From positions 1 through 44,863 of the forward strand of contig PWGX01000047.1 of the NCBI GenBank assembly GCA_003554615.1: a DNA stretch of 44,863 bases. The letters are read 5' to 3'. Origin of the DNA: Syntrophomonadaceae bacterium. GTDB lineage: Bacteria > Bacillota > Dethiobacteria > DTU022. The notes under the pieces are model-generated. The model was not told the origin of the DNA. It saw only the letters and a program-made list of their open reading frames with translations, and made no database searches. Positions 8,281-16,828 of this stretch are shown piece by piece. The translations under genes and the position numbers were made by a program. How positions within the stretch are numbered: the first letter of the stretch is position 1; each line of letters starts with the position of its first letter.

Positions 8281-9624
8281 ATGATAGATTGCCAAAGTTG
8301 TGGTATGAATTACGATGAGAATGAATACGGATTTTGCCCTTACTGTGGGGAACAGCCTCCGAAAAGCCAGGCCCAGGATGAAGAATACTTGCTTAAGAAA
8401 GAAAAAGAACCTGAAAAATCAGCACCGGGCCAACAGAAAAAAACAGGGCCTGCCAACAAAACATTCAAGTTCGTTGTAATTGGTTTAGCAGCGGTTGCTG
8501 TTATCGGTGTGGCGATATCGGCAATATTTGCCCTGGGCAGCAGTGATGTTACTGTTCCGGATAAATATCCAACCATCCAGGAAGCAATAGATGCTGCTGA
8601 AGATGGCGATGAAATTATAGTTGATATTGGTGTTTACAGGGAGAACATAGATTTTAGAGGAAAGAGTATTACCCTGCGCAGCACCGATCCCGATGATCCT
8701 GAAGTGGTTGATTCAACCATAATTGACGGGGGGAACAGTGGCGCTGTTGTTTCATTCAGAAGCGGGGAAAGCGAAGAAGCTGTTTTAAGCGGTTTTACGA
8801 TTACCCGTGGTGGCGGTTTGCTGATATCAGGAGGCAGCTCTCCGGTAATCAAAAAAAATAACATTGAAGATAATTCGGCCGAGGTCGGTGCAGGTATAGC
8901 CATTTTTGATTCTTCTCCCACGATCCTGGAAAATACAATTACCGGCAACTCAGGTTTCTGGGGTGGCGGCCTCCACATCGAGGAATCTTCACCTTTGATC
9001 GAAGGCAACATTATTCAAAGAAACAATGCCGAGTACGGAAGCGGGATAGTTATTTATTCCAATGCTTCCCCAACTCTGCTTAATAACACTATCTCTGGCA
9101 ACTCTTCCGATCAACTTGGAGGGGGAGTGGCAATAGCCGGCAGATCTACTCCCACCCTGGAGGGGAACACAATTACCGATAATTCTGCCGAGCGAGGCGG
9201 CGGACTTTACATCGAAGATTCTGAGCCAGTTGTTGAAAGCAATATAATAACCGGCAACCGTGCAGCCAGGGGAGGCGGTCTTTTCCTGGTCAATTCATTA
9301 AGCACCGCCCTTATGGTCATCGGCAATGAAATTGCCGACAACCTGGCCTCCTTTGCCGGCGCCGGACTCTACATGGAAGGCTCCTCCCCCACAATAGAAG
9401 ACAATGTTTTTATCGATAATATTTCAGAGCGAGTGGGCGGCGGACTTGCTGTCAACAATTCAGCGCCTTTGCTGCTCAGGAATGTTTTTGAAAGCAATGA
9501 AGCGCGGGGTGATGAGGGTGGAGGAGCAGTATGGGTTTCCGGTGATTCGGAACTGGAACTGGAAGATCCTGATGATAATGTTTATACAAACAACACACCT
9601 GATGATATATTCGAAGAGCAGTAA
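8281..9624 (+). CDS. Membrane-anchored right-handed beta-helix protein with N-terminal zinc ribbon
   Basis: Predicted 447-aa protein. Cys 4, 7, 19 and 22 (CQSC and CPYC) form a short zinc ribbon. A charged linker and one membrane helix (about 64-85) follow, then the entry motif of NosD/DUF1565-type beta-helix proteins (TIQEAIDAAEDGDEI, residues about 97-112) and roughly nine coils of about 23 residues. Each coil has the pattern SSP.I..N.I..NSA..GGG. The expected topology is zinc ribbon inside and beta-helix outside. Such helices often bind or modify polysaccharide, but no catalytic residues are evident, so scaffold or adhesin roles are equally possible. The next gene is a paralogue 34 bp downstream, probably in the same operon. 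Confidence 0.8.
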   Translation: MIDCQSCGMNYDENEYGFCPYCGEQPPKSQAQDEEYLLKKEKEPEKSAPGQQKKTGPANKTFKFVVIGLAAVAVIGVAISAIFALGSSDVTVPDKYPTIQEAIDAAEDGDEIIVDIGVYRENIDFRGKSITLRSTDPDDPEVVDSTIIDGGNSGAVVSFRSGESEEAVLSGFTITRGGGLLISGGSSPVIKKNNIEDNSAEVGAGIAIFDSSPTILENTITGNSGFWGGGLHIEESSPLIEGNIIQRNNAEYGSGIVIYSNASPTLLNNTISGNSSDQLGGGVAIAGRSTPTLEGNTITDNSAERGGGLYIEDSEPVVESNIITGNRAARGGGLFLVNSLSTALMVIGNEIADNLASFAGAGLYMEGSSPTIEDNVFIDNISERVGGGLAVNNSAPLLLRNVFESNEARGDEGGGAVWVSGDSELELEDPDDNVYTNNTPDDIFEEQ

Positions 9625-9658
9625 TTTTTATGTATAACTGAAAGGAGTATGGAATATA

Positions 9659-11410
9659 ATGGATCAAGATAAAAATATACAAAAAGATATACAAAATGAA
9701 AATAATAAACAGCACTCCAAAAATATTTCTTCCTGGGGGAAAATAGTTGGCCTGGCCTTGGGTGTTGTGGCCGTGGTGGCTGTTGTAATCCTGGTGGCTG
9801 TGTTTTTACATAGCCCCTATATTTCTGTTCCCGGTGATTACCGGAGTATACAGGAAGCCATTGAAGCAGCCGGTGATGGAGATGAGATCGTTGTAGAACC
9901 GGGTCTTTATTACGAGCAGATTGATTTTCTAGGTAAAGATATTACGATACGGAGCACTGACCCGGAAGATCCGGGAGTCATTGCTGAAACGGTTATTGAC
10001 GGACGCAGGAGAGGATCTGTAGTAACTTTCCAGAACGGTGAAAGTGAAAACGCCATCTTAAAAGGCATGACCATCGCCGGGGGGACAGGCACAAGGGACA
10101 CCCTGGTTCACGAATATGAGGGTGAGGAGTACGTAGAAGATTCTTATTACGGCGGAGGGATTTACATAAGCGGTAATAGCTCTCCGATAATAACCCTTAA
10201 TGTTATCGAAGGCAATGAAATTGAACATGACAAATCCGCCGGGGGGGGTATTGCCGTCCTTGATAATTCAAACCCGACCATTTCCGGAAATACCATCGAA
10301 TATAACAAATCATTTAACGGAGCCGGAATTTATACCTGGAAATCCGATCCGCTTATCGAAGAGAATATTTTGCGCGAAAATGATGCCAGAAATTACGGTG
10401 GAGGCATATTTATAGACTTTGAAGCAAATCCCAGCATTAGCGTTAACGACCTTCATAATAACAGATCTACCAGCGGAGGCGGAATTGCTGTTTTTTATGC
10501 GAACCCTTTGATCAGCGGCAACACTGTAAACAACAACCGATCCATATGGTATGGAGGAGGAATTGCCGTTTTTGATGCTTCTCCGACTATCGAAAACAAT
10601 GATGTTTCCAACAATTCGGCCAGGAACAATGGCGGCGGCCTGGCGTTGGCTGAAGGCTCTTCGCCGGATATAATCAACAATACGATCATGGAGAATTATA
10701 CAGAAGAAAACGGCGGTGGATTGGCGATCCTGGAAGGATCTGAACCCAACGTAATTGATAACATCATATCAGAAAATGTTGTGCTGCTTGGCGGTGGCGG
10801 AATTTATATCAAAGAATCTTCACCGCTAATAGAGGGCAATAACATTGTTGAGAACCTGGTGCAGCAGGATGGCGGCGGAATAGCAATTTTAACCGATTCT
10901 TCACCGCTTGTGACAAATAATGTGATTGACGAAAATACCGCAGGCCGTATGGGCGGCGGAGCGGTAGTTCACGGCAATTCTTCCCCGGTATTTGAAGACA
11001 ATACTATATCCAACAATACGGCTGTGGCTTCAGGTGGAGGATTATTTGTACAGCGATCCACGATTACCATGGAGCGAAATGTCATCTCGGACAACATGGC
11101 TCAGGGAGAACTTGCCGACCTGCCAGGGTCAGGCGGCGGTATTATTCTTGTAGCCAACTCCACTGCTACAATTCTTAATAACGAATTCACCGGTAATATC
11201 GCAGTGGAATTAGGTGGCGGCGTGGTCGCTTTTGATGATTCTGTAATTGAGCTTAAAGAAAATGATTTTATTGCCAATGAAGCTGACGAAGGCGGCGCTT
11301 TTATCGGGTTTGGCGAGGCCAGTATTGAAAGAAGCGATCCTGACGACAATACTTACCGAGACAATGTTCCTGAAGACCTGGAAGAAGATGAAGATAATAA
11401 CGATCAATAA
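9659..11410 (+). CDS. Membrane-anchored right-handed beta-helix protein, paralogue of the preceding gene
   Basis: Predicted 583-aa protein. A polar N-terminus rich in Asn, Lys and Gln lacks the zinc ribbon of its neighbour. One membrane helix spans about residues 30-50, followed by the same entry segment (SIQEAIEAAGDGDEIVVEPG, then ITIRSTDPEDPG) and about fourteen coils with the N.I..N....GGGIA and SSP.I patterns. The C-terminus is acidic (DLEEDEDNND). Its entry domain is clearly homologous to that of the upstream protein, so the pair arose by duplication with a change in coil number. The start ATG follows AAAGGAG with an 11-nt spacer. A hairpin terminator candidate lies 55 bp after the stop. 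The function is unknown; an extracellular location is inferred. Confidence 0.8.
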   Translation: MDQDKNIQKDIQNENNKQHSKNISSWGKIVGLALGVVAVVAVVILVAVFLHSPYISVPGDYRSIQEAIEAAGDGDEIVVEPGLYYEQIDFLGKDITIRSTDPEDPGVIAETVIDGRRRGSVVTFQNGESENAILKGMTIAGGTGTRDTLVHEYEGEEYVEDSYYGGGIYISGNSSPIITLNVIEGNEIEHDKSAGGGIAVLDNSNPTISGNTIEYNKSFNGAGIYTWKSDPLIEENILRENDARNYGGGIFIDFEANPSISVNDLHNNRSTSGGGIAVFYANPLISGNTVNNNRSIWYGGGIAVFDASPTIENNDVSNNSARNNGGGLALAEGSSPDIINNTIMENYTEENGGGLAILEGSEPNVIDNIISENVVLLGGGGIYIKESSPLIEGNNIVENLVQQDGGGIAILTDSSPLVTNNVIDENTAGRMGGGAVVHGNSSPVFEDNTISNNTAVASGGGLFVQRSTITMERNVISDNMAQGELADLPGSGGGIILVANSTATILNNEFTGNIAVELGGGVVAFDDSVIELKENDFIANEADEGGAFIGFGEASIERSDPDDNTYRDNVPEDLEEDEDNNDQ

Positions 11411-11465
11411 ATAACTCTGTTTTATTAAAGATAAGCCGCTAAGGCTTTTCACTAAAAAAGTTGGC

Positions 11466-11494
11466 CAACAACCTGTCATTATGGCAGGTTGTTG
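11466..11494 (+). terminator. Probable terminator of the beta-helix operon
   Basis: CAACAACCTG (11466-11475) pairs perfectly with CAGGTTGTTG (11485-11494); two further pairs (T-G, C-G) leave a 5-nt loop. Only a weak T-rich stretch (GTGTTTT at 11504-11510) follows, so termination efficiency is uncertain. The position just after the second beta-helix gene supports the reading. Confidence 0.6.
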
Positions 11495-11686
11495 ATTTCA
11501 GGAGTGTTTTCTGCGCGTCACCTGGGTCGATAAACTTTTTATTTATTATCTGAGCTACGCATTTTATAATTAAAAGAAGATCCTGACTGAATATAACCGG
11601 GAAATACCCAGCTCAGGGTTGGTTTATTATTTCAGGTACGTTATTATAATTATATAAGTGTTTGAATGTGCGGAGGCCTTTTAATT

Positions 11687-12049
11687 ATGTCGCCAAAACA
11701 AAAGGAACCGGATCGCTGCGAGATATTTTGCAGTGATCCGGTAAAAGTAGATCATGTCAAAAGCCGGCTTGATGGCCTGGAAGTGGCGGTGGATATTTTC
11801 AAGGCGCTGGGAGATCAGACCAGGTTCAAGATTGTTTATGCCCTCTGGCATGAAGAACTTTGTGTCTGCGATCTGGCCCTGGTCCTTGGCCTACCGGTTG
11901 CAGCTGTGTCATATCACCTCCGTTATTTAAGGAGCCTGCGCCTGGTAAAATCGGAAAAAAGGGGCAAAATGGTTTTTTACAGCCTTGCCGATGAACACAT
12001 TGCCAGCCTGGTTAATTTGAGTATAAAGCACATTCGCGAGAACGGCTAG
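11687..12049 (+). CDS. cadC: CadC-like ArsR/SmtB-family metal-sensing repressor
   Basis: Winged-helix repressor of 120 aa. The ATG at 11687 is chosen over ATG 11666 because CGGAGG lies 10 nt upstream of it. All ligands of the two CadC metal sites have counterparts: Cys 11 and Cys 15 (CEIFC) plus Cys 59 and Cys 61 (ELCVCDL) for the Cd/Pb/Bi-type alpha3N site, and Asp 102, His 104, His 115 and Glu 118 for the alpha5 zinc site. In this family, metal binding releases the repressor from its operator. The usual partner is a CadA P-type ATPase; here the gene 25 bp downstream is a COG0701-type permease instead. A TATAAT at 11645-11650 may be the -10 box; I see no clear -35. Confidence 0.88.
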   Translation: MSPKQKEPDRCEIFCSDPVKVDHVKSRLDGLEVAVDIFKALGDQTRFKIVYALWHEELCVCDLALVLGLPVAAVSYHLRYLRSLRLVKSEKRGKMVFYSLADEHIASLVNLSIKHIRENG

Positions 12050-12074
12050 ATTAGGGAGGTATGAAGCAATAATT

Positions 12075-13100
12075 ATGCCCGCGGGTTATGAACTGATAAA
12101 AAATAACCTGGTTATTGAAACTGCAGCAGGTGCCGGACTGCTGGCCCTGCGGATAATTCCCATGCTGGTTGCAGCGATATTTATTGCCGAATCAGCCAGG
12201 TTGTGGCTTGGTAATGAAAAACTGAGATCTTTACTGGCTGGCAGGAGCGCCTGGACGGGGCGCTTAAGGGCGGTTGGCCTGGGAGCCGTCCTTCCTTTTT
12301 GTGAGTGCGGTGCTTTTCCGGTTATGCTGGGCCTGGTCAGGGCCGGGGTACCAACGGGGGCCGTCCTGACATTTTTCCTGGTCAGCCCGGTGGTCAGCTT
12401 GCCTGCTTTCATGATTTTGATCGGTGTCTTCGGGTTGCCGTTGGCCCTGGTTTACCTGCTCATTACTTCTTCGGCCGCCCTGGCAGCCGGATTGCTGCTG
12501 GAACCTGCAGGCAGGCGCTGGGGAATTTTTAAAAGCGGTATTGCAGTAGGAGAAGAAAAAAACGAAAAAGCTTCCCTGGCCATGGCTTCTGATTCTTCTG
12601 CATGCGGTTCCGGCGGTGAAAGCAACTGCTGCTCTCCTACGGGATCGCCTGATGTTGGAAACAAGAAAGGTCTTTCCTCCATAGCCGGCCCGGCCTGGGT
12701 TCAAACTGTTGACCTCATAAAGAGGATCTTTCCCTATGTTGCGGCTGTAATTGTCATTTCCGCCCTTCTGCAGAACCTTGTTCCCCAGGAATTAATCAAG
12801 CAGGCCCTGGCTGAAAGAGCTCCTTTTGATGTCCTGATTGGGGCTTTAATCGGGATTCCTTTTTACAGCGGTGATTGCGCTATGATAGCCCTGGCTGCAC
12901 CGCTGATTGGAGCTACGGGGGCGGTAGCGGCAGGCATAGCATTCATTATAGCCGGCTCGGGGACCAGTATAAATGGGATTATTTTTATGAGCTCGGTATT
13001 TAAACGCCGCTTTCTTGCCCTTTATGTTTTAACGGTGTTTTGTATAGCCCTGGTAGTGGGTTACCTGATCTCAATGTTGTTGGCCCTGGGCCTTGTATAG
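12075..13100 (+). CDS. COG0701/UPF0718-family permease, probable heavy-metal or metalloid efflux
   Basis: Polytopic membrane protein of 341 aa with about eight hydrophobic segments in two halves. The first half has the family hallmark PFCECGAFPVMLGLVRAGVP and FFLVSPVVSLP; the second half has the matching GIPFYSGDCAMIALAAPLIG. A cytoplasmic loop between them contains a cysteine cluster (SACGSG and NCCSPTG), a plausible metal-binding hand-over site. Relatives include ArsP and the SO_0444-type Cu/Zn exporters. The CadC-like sensor 25 bp upstream points to a thiophilic divalent metal. Substrate is inferred, not shown. AGGGAGG lies about 14 nt before the ATG, a longer spacer than usual. Confidence 0.8.
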   Translation: MPAGYELIKNNLVIETAAGAGLLALRIIPMLVAAIFIAESARLWLGNEKLRSLLAGRSAWTGRLRAVGLGAVLPFCECGAFPVMLGLVRAGVPTGAVLTFFLVSPVVSLPAFMILIGVFGLPLALVYLLITSSAALAAGLLLEPAGRRWGIFKSGIAVGEEKNEKASLAMASDSSACGSGGESNCCSPTGSPDVGNKKGLSSIAGPAWVQTVDLIKRIFPYVAAVIVISALLQNLVPQELIKQALAERAPFDVLIGALIGIPFYSGDCAMIALAAPLIGATGAVAAGIAFIIAGSGTSINGIIFMSSVFKRRFLALYVLTVFCIALVVGYLISMLLALGLV

Positions 13101-13210
13101 TAAGATGATTGTGCAGGGCGGATTGCGGCAGGGCTCTGATTTATGGATCAGGGCGAAAAAATGATCAAGAAGGAGTTAAAACCAATTCGTAACGGTAAAG
13201 GAGAATATCC

Positions 13211-13987
13211 ATGTATATAGAGGATATCAGCCCGATCATCTTTGAAGCAGGTCCGATTGCCATCAGGTGGTACGGCCTGATGTTTGCGGTTTCGGTACTG
13301 ACCGGTTTTTATTACCTGCGCAAGAATGGTTTAAAGCACGGTTTTAATGAGGATATACTTTTTAGCCTGTTTATCCTGGTTGTGGTCTTTCTGATCATAG
13401 GCGCCCGGGCTGTTTTTGTTGCCGTCAACTGGCCGTATTTTATGGAAAATTCCCATCTAATTATTCGGATTGATCAGGGAGGGCTTGCTTTTCACGGAGG
13501 CCTCCTGGGCGGTATTTTAAGCAGTTGGATTTACTGCCGGGTTAAAAATTTAAACTGGTGGATTCTGGCCGACCTGGCTGTCCCCGGAGTTGCACTTGGA
13601 ATTGCTTTGATCCGGATCGCCAACATTTTTAACCAGGAGATACTGGGCCGTGAAGCGGCAGTGTTCTTTTTTGAAAGGCACCCGGCCCAGATTTATGGGA
13701 CTTTAATTGGTATAGCCCTGCTTTTGTTCCATAACTACCTGGTCAGGCACCGGGAACTCAAACCGGGTTACTTGTTTTGGAGCTTTGTTCTTGGTTATAC
13801 TTTACTGCGCGGGCTGATTGAAGAAACATTCCGGGATAATCCTCTTGTAGCCTGGAATTATGTCAGTGAAGCCTGGGGAGCAGGTTTTTTTACGACTGTC
13901 CATCTTTTTACGCCCCCGATCATAGTCCTCTGTCTGCTGATGCTGCGGCAGATTAACAGGAACCCGGAACCAGAGCAAAAGATTTAA
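13211..13987 (+). CDS. lgt: Prolipoprotein diacylglyceryl transferase
   Basis: Integral membrane enzyme of 258 aa, near family length, that transfers diacylglycerol from phosphatidylglycerol to the lipobox cysteine of prolipoproteins. Family motifs are visible: IRWYGLMFA in the first helix region, LAFHGGLLGG in the central part and the signature RIANIFNQEILGRE. ATG start with AAAGGAG about 7 nt upstream. It lies 110 bp after the permease, probably as a separate unit. Five predicted substrates (ZnuA, two unknown lipoproteins, MsrB and OpuCC) are encoded in this window. Confidence 0.94.
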   Translation: MYIEDISPIIFEAGPIAIRWYGLMFAVSVLTGFYYLRKNGLKHGFNEDILFSLFILVVVFLIIGARAVFVAVNWPYFMENSHLIIRIDQGGLAFHGGLLGGILSSWIYCRVKNLNWWILADLAVPGVALGIALIRIANIFNQEILGREAAVFFFERHPAQIYGTLIGIALLLFHNYLVRHRELKPGYLFWSFVLGYTLLRGLIEETFRDNPLVAWNYVSEAWGAGFFTTVHLFTPPIIVLCLLMLRQINRNPEPEQKI

Positions 13988-14155
13988 TCTATTTTAATCA
14001 AAATAGTAGCGATTATTAATAAATGATATAATAATTTAGCGGGAGCATGAAGATCGATATGAGTTTGGAGCAAGCAGTAGAATAAGTTTAGGACTGCGGT
14101 TGTGATTATGGAGAATCCGTGAATTAAGAAGCTGTTTTGTTAGGGAGGGGTAAAT

Positions 14156-14437
14156 ATGTTAAAAGCAGTTTGGAAAATTACAATCCTGGCTGAAAGTGAA
14201 AATACAATTAGTATTGAAGGAAATCATTATTTTCCACCCGGGGATGTCAAACAGGAATACCTGGTTGAAAGCGACTACAGGACCAGGTGTCCCTGGAAAG
14301 GGCTGGCTCATTATTACGACCTTGTAGTTGATGGAGAAAAGAAGGAAAACGCTGTTTGGTCCTACCCGGATCCAAAAGAAAAAGCCCGCCATATAACCGG
14401 CTATTTTGCCTTTGGAAAGGGTGTTACAGTTGAATAA
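14156..14437 (+). CDS. DUF427 domain protein
   Basis: Small 93-aa protein covering one DUF427 domain: start [12 protein letters not shown], the core [15 protein letters not shown], then [12 protein letters not shown] and [17 protein letters not shown]427 folds as a small beta barrel; its biochemical role is not established. The ATG is preceded by AGGGAGGGG. Its stop overlaps the start of the msrB lipoprotein gene, so the two are probably cotranslated, which suggests a link with oxidative damage or envelope maintenance. That link is only contextual. Confidence 0.82.
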   Translation: MLKAVWKITILAESENTISIEGNHYFPPGDVKQEYLVESDYRTRCPWKGLAHYYDLVVDGEKKENAVWSYPDPKEKARHITGYFAFGKGVTVE

Positions 14438-14993
14438 AACCTGCGGTTTATTGCTGCTGTCCGCGCTGTTTATTACTGTTTCCGGATGCGAGGCGGTCCG
14501 GGGAGAAGGCGATCCGGATAGTTCGTCCTGTCCTGGACAGGCCGTAGAAATGGAGGAAGATGAAGAGATGGGTGATTTAAGAGAAAGGTTAACGGAACTG
14601 CAGTACCGGGTAACCCAGGAGGGCGGAACTGAACCTCCTTTTGACAATAAGTACTGGGAAAACAAGGAAGAAGGTATCTACGTGGATATTGTTTCCGGGG
14701 AACCGTTGTTCAGTTCAACGGATAAGTATGATTCCGGAACAGGTTGGCCCAGCTTTACCAGGCCGATTGAAGAAGAAAGAATCGTTGAAAAAGATGATTA
14801 CAGCTATGGGATGCACCGCACCGAGGTCCGCAGTAAAAAAGCAGATTCCCACCTGGGGCATCTTTTTGGAGATGGGCCTGAACCAACCGGCATGCGCTAC
14901 TGTATCAACTCAGCGTCCCTGGAGTTTATTCCTAAAGAAAAAATGAATGAAAGAGGGTACGGTGATTACCTGTGGCTTTTCGAATCGGAATGA
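14430..14993 (+). CDS. msrB: Lipoprotein peptide-methionine (R)-S-oxide reductase MsrB
   Basis: Stand-alone MsrB anchored outside the membrane, 187 aa. The TTG at 14430 has GGAAAGGG 8 nt upstream, overlaps the DUF427 stop, and gives a lipoprotein signal with lipobox VSGC (Cys 20); ATG 14406 would spoil the signal peptide. The catalytic domain contains [12 protein letters not shown], the HRTEVRS motif, [11 protein letters not shown] and the catalytic Cys in RYCINSASL. The two CxxC pairs that bind structural zinc in many MsrB proteins are missing ([12 protein letters not shown] at the first site), as in some other MsrB branches. The enzyme reduces methionine-R-sulfoxide in proteins; lipidation implies envelope substrates. 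The electron donor is not evident. Confidence 0.9.
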   Translation: MNKTCGLLLLSALFITVSGCEAVRGEGDPDSSSCPGQAVEMEEDEEMGDLRERLTELQYRVTQEGGTEPPFDNKYWENKEEGIYVDIVSGEPLFSSTDKYDSGTGWPSFTRPIEEERIVEKDDYSYGMHRTEVRSKKADSHLGHLFGDGPEPTGMRYCINSASLEFIPKEKMNERGYGDYLWLFESE

Positions 14994-15016
14994 TTCAGCT
15001 TTTGTCACAGCACCCA

Positions 15017-16198
15017 TTAACCGGAGCAGGAATTTTTGCCTGCTGCCAAACTGATCAGGGCGGCAGCCGCAGAGGTGTAAAAAGGGAATATGGCCGGCAG
15101 GCTCTGCCAGATCAGTCCGCTTATGGGAGGCATAATAGCTACTCCCAGGGAATAGGCGGCAAAAAATACACCGATGGCCCGGCCCCGCCAGGCTGGATCA
15201 GAGTTTTCCATGACTAGGCCCAGCATGCCCTGGAAGGAGAATCCAAACCCGGTTCCGTATAGAACCATGGCGGCATATAGAAGCCCTGCTGCCGGGGCTA
15301 TAGCGGCCAGGACCAGCGAGGCGCACAAGAAAGTTAGGCCGGCAGTGCAACCGGGAAGATTTTGTTTAAACAGAGGTTTAATTAGCCCCGGCCATAACAA
15401 CTGGATTATGATTGCCGTAACGGCAAAAGTTGCAAACAGCATTCCGGTCCGGGCGTGATCCAGCCCCAGCGCTGCTGCCCGTTCAGGCAAAAAAGAAGCC
15501 AGGGTCCCTGTTGAGCCCATTGTCCCGAGGGCGAAAATAAAAGCGCCTTGCAGTCCGGGCCTGGCCAAGATCCATCTTATGGATACTGAAGGTGCAGCAG
15601 TCCCTGTACCTGGGTTCATCTTTTTTTTCAAAAGGACTAAAGCGGCGGCCAAAGCCAAAGCCATGAACAGGGCCAAACCGTAATAAACGGCATGAAACCC
15701 CAGGCGGTTTGCGGTTATTCCCGCAAAAAGAGGCCCGGTTACTGCCGCCAGGCCGATTATAGCTCCAAACAGGGCCAGGCGTTTACTGTAAAGAGGGGTT
15801 ATGGTTTTTCCGGCAGTCAGGGAGGCGAGGGCGGCGGGAACAAGCAATCCACCCATGAAACCGTGACCGGCCCGGACAATAACCAGATGGTAAGCACTTC
15901 CAGCCTGGGTATAGAAAAATAAACCCAGTGATGCTCCGGCCAGCCCTAAAAATAAAGGGAGATGCCATCCCTTCTTGTCAATCATGATTCCCCCTGCAAA
16001 ATTACCGATTATATTGAACAGGGAATAGAACCCGATTACCAGCCCCAGCAGAAAAGGAGTTGCTCCCATTGACATGGTATAAGGGGCCAGAACCGGCATT
16101 TGCGCATGTGTGTCAAAAAACGCGCAGAATACCACCAGATAGACTGGAATTAATAATAAAAGGTTGCCGTTTTTATTATCCTTATTGCCCTGCTGCAA
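15017..16198 (-). CDS. Major facilitator superfamily transporter
   Basis: Inner-membrane secondary transporter of 393 aa with about twelve hydrophobic segments. An MFS loop 2-3 motif variant (GIMIDKKGWHLPL) and a helix 4-5 arginine segment (VRAGHGFMGGLLVPAA) are visible. The C-terminal half has the pseudo-repeat WRGRAIGVFFAAYSLG. The start is TTG with GAGGTG 5 nt upstream. The substrate cannot be told from sequence; the general look is of a drug or metabolite exporter. It is divergent from the DtxR-family gene with a 175-bp shared control region, so iron control is possible but untested. Confidence 0.8.
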   Translation of the reverse strand: MQQGNKDNKNGNLLLLIPVYLVVFCAFFDTHAQMPVLAPYTMSMGATPFLLGLVIGFYSLFNIIGNFAGGIMIDKKGWHLPLFLGLAGASLGLFFYTQAGSAYHLVIVRAGHGFMGGLLVPAALASLTAGKTITPLYSKRLALFGAIIGLAAVTGPLFAGITANRLGFHAVYYGLALFMALALAAALVLLKKKMNPGTGTAAPSVSIRWILARPGLQGAFIFALGTMGSTGTLASFLPERAAALGLDHARTGMLFATFAVTAIIIQLLWPGLIKPLFKQNLPGCTAGLTFLCASLVLAAIAPAAGLLYAAMVLYGTGFGFSFQGMLGLVMENSDPAWRGRAIGVFFAAYSLGVAIMPPISGLIWQSLPAIFPFYTSAAAALISLAAGKNSCSG

Positions 16199-16282
16199 GT
16201 TCTCACCTCTAAAGCGACTTGTTTTTAACCTTGTCCACTAATATACACTAACTTTTTATCTTTTTGTATAATCGCTTTTAAT

Positions 16283-16311
16283 TTGACACCAGGAAAATGA
16301 GATGCTATATT
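16283..16311 (+). promoter_or_regulatory. Sigma-A promoter of the dtxR-feoAB operon
   Basis: TTGACA (16283-16288), a 17-bp spacer and TATATT (16306-16311). Transcription would start near 16318, inside the DtxR-type operator at 16316-16335. Confidence 0.75.
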
Positions 16312-16315
16312 GTAA

Positions 16316-16335
16316 CTGTTAGATTAACCTAACAG
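16316..16335. promoter_or_regulatory. DtxR/IdeR-type operator over the transcription start
   Basis: CTGTTAGATTAACCTAACAG is a 20-bp inverted repeat with one mismatched pair. It resembles the TTAGGTTAGSCTAACCTAA consensus of DtxR/IdeR boxes and sits at the expected +1 of the promoter just upstream, so bound repressor would block initiation. It implies autoregulation and iron repression of feoAB. The regulator assignment is inferred from its position before a DtxR-family gene. Confidence 0.72.
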
Positions 16336-16373
16336 ATTATCCTAATACCAATTATTTTAAGGTGGTGGTCCTG

Positions 16374-16805
16374 TTGACGGAATCATTTCCGGTTACCTCT
16401 TCACTGCAGGATTATCTGGAAGTTATTTTAAACCTGCTTCAGGAGAAAAAAACAGCCAGGGTGACTGATATTGCCGATCGGCTGGATATTGCCAAGCCCA
16501 GCGTTATCCAGGCCCTGGCCATATTAAAAGAAAAGGGTTTGATCAGGCAGGATCGTTACGGCCCGGTGGAATTGACCGAGAAAGGTCGACGTTATGCTCT
16601 CAAAGTGAGGCACAGGCACAAGATAATCTACGGGTTTTTAACCCAGGTATTAGGAGTGTCTCCTAAAGCGGCGGAAGAAGATGCCTGCCTGCTGGAACAC
16701 GATTTAAGCAATGAAACTTTTGACAAATTGCTCCAGTTTCTTTTGGAGCAGGATATTAATGCCGGCTTAAAAAAAGAATTGGCCTGGCATGACGAGAATG
16801 AGTGA
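16374..16805 (+). CDS. DtxR-family iron-dependent repressor
   Basis: Short-form DtxR/MntR-family regulator of 143 aa with N-terminal winged helix (RVTDIADRLDIAKPSVIQAL) and metal-binding dimerisation domain, no SH3 domain. The TTG at 16374 is chosen: AAGGTGG lies 8 nt upstream and the protein then starts like MntR. By alignment with MntR and DtxR, the ligands are Asp 13, Glu 16, His 82, Cys 105, Glu 108 and His 109. Cys 105 takes the place of the MntR Glu 99 and matches Cys 102 of DtxR, which favours ferrous iron over manganese. The feoA start lies 23 bp downstream, and a DtxR-type box covers its own promoter. Confidence 0.88.
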   Translation: MTESFPVTSSLQDYLEVILNLLQEKKTARVTDIADRLDIAKPSVIQALAILKEKGLIRQDRYGPVELTEKGRRYALKVRHRHKIIYGFLTQVLGVSPKAAEEDACLLEHDLSNETFDKLLQFLLEQDINAGLKKELAWHDENE

Positions 16806-16828
16806 TCCTTGGACGGGAGTGACATCTG

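Noticed and set aside
8281-11410. DNA-level tandem repeats in the beta-helix genes as a CRISPR or satellite
   Set aside because: The periodicity is at protein level with varied codons; it reflects beta-helix coils, not DNA repeats.
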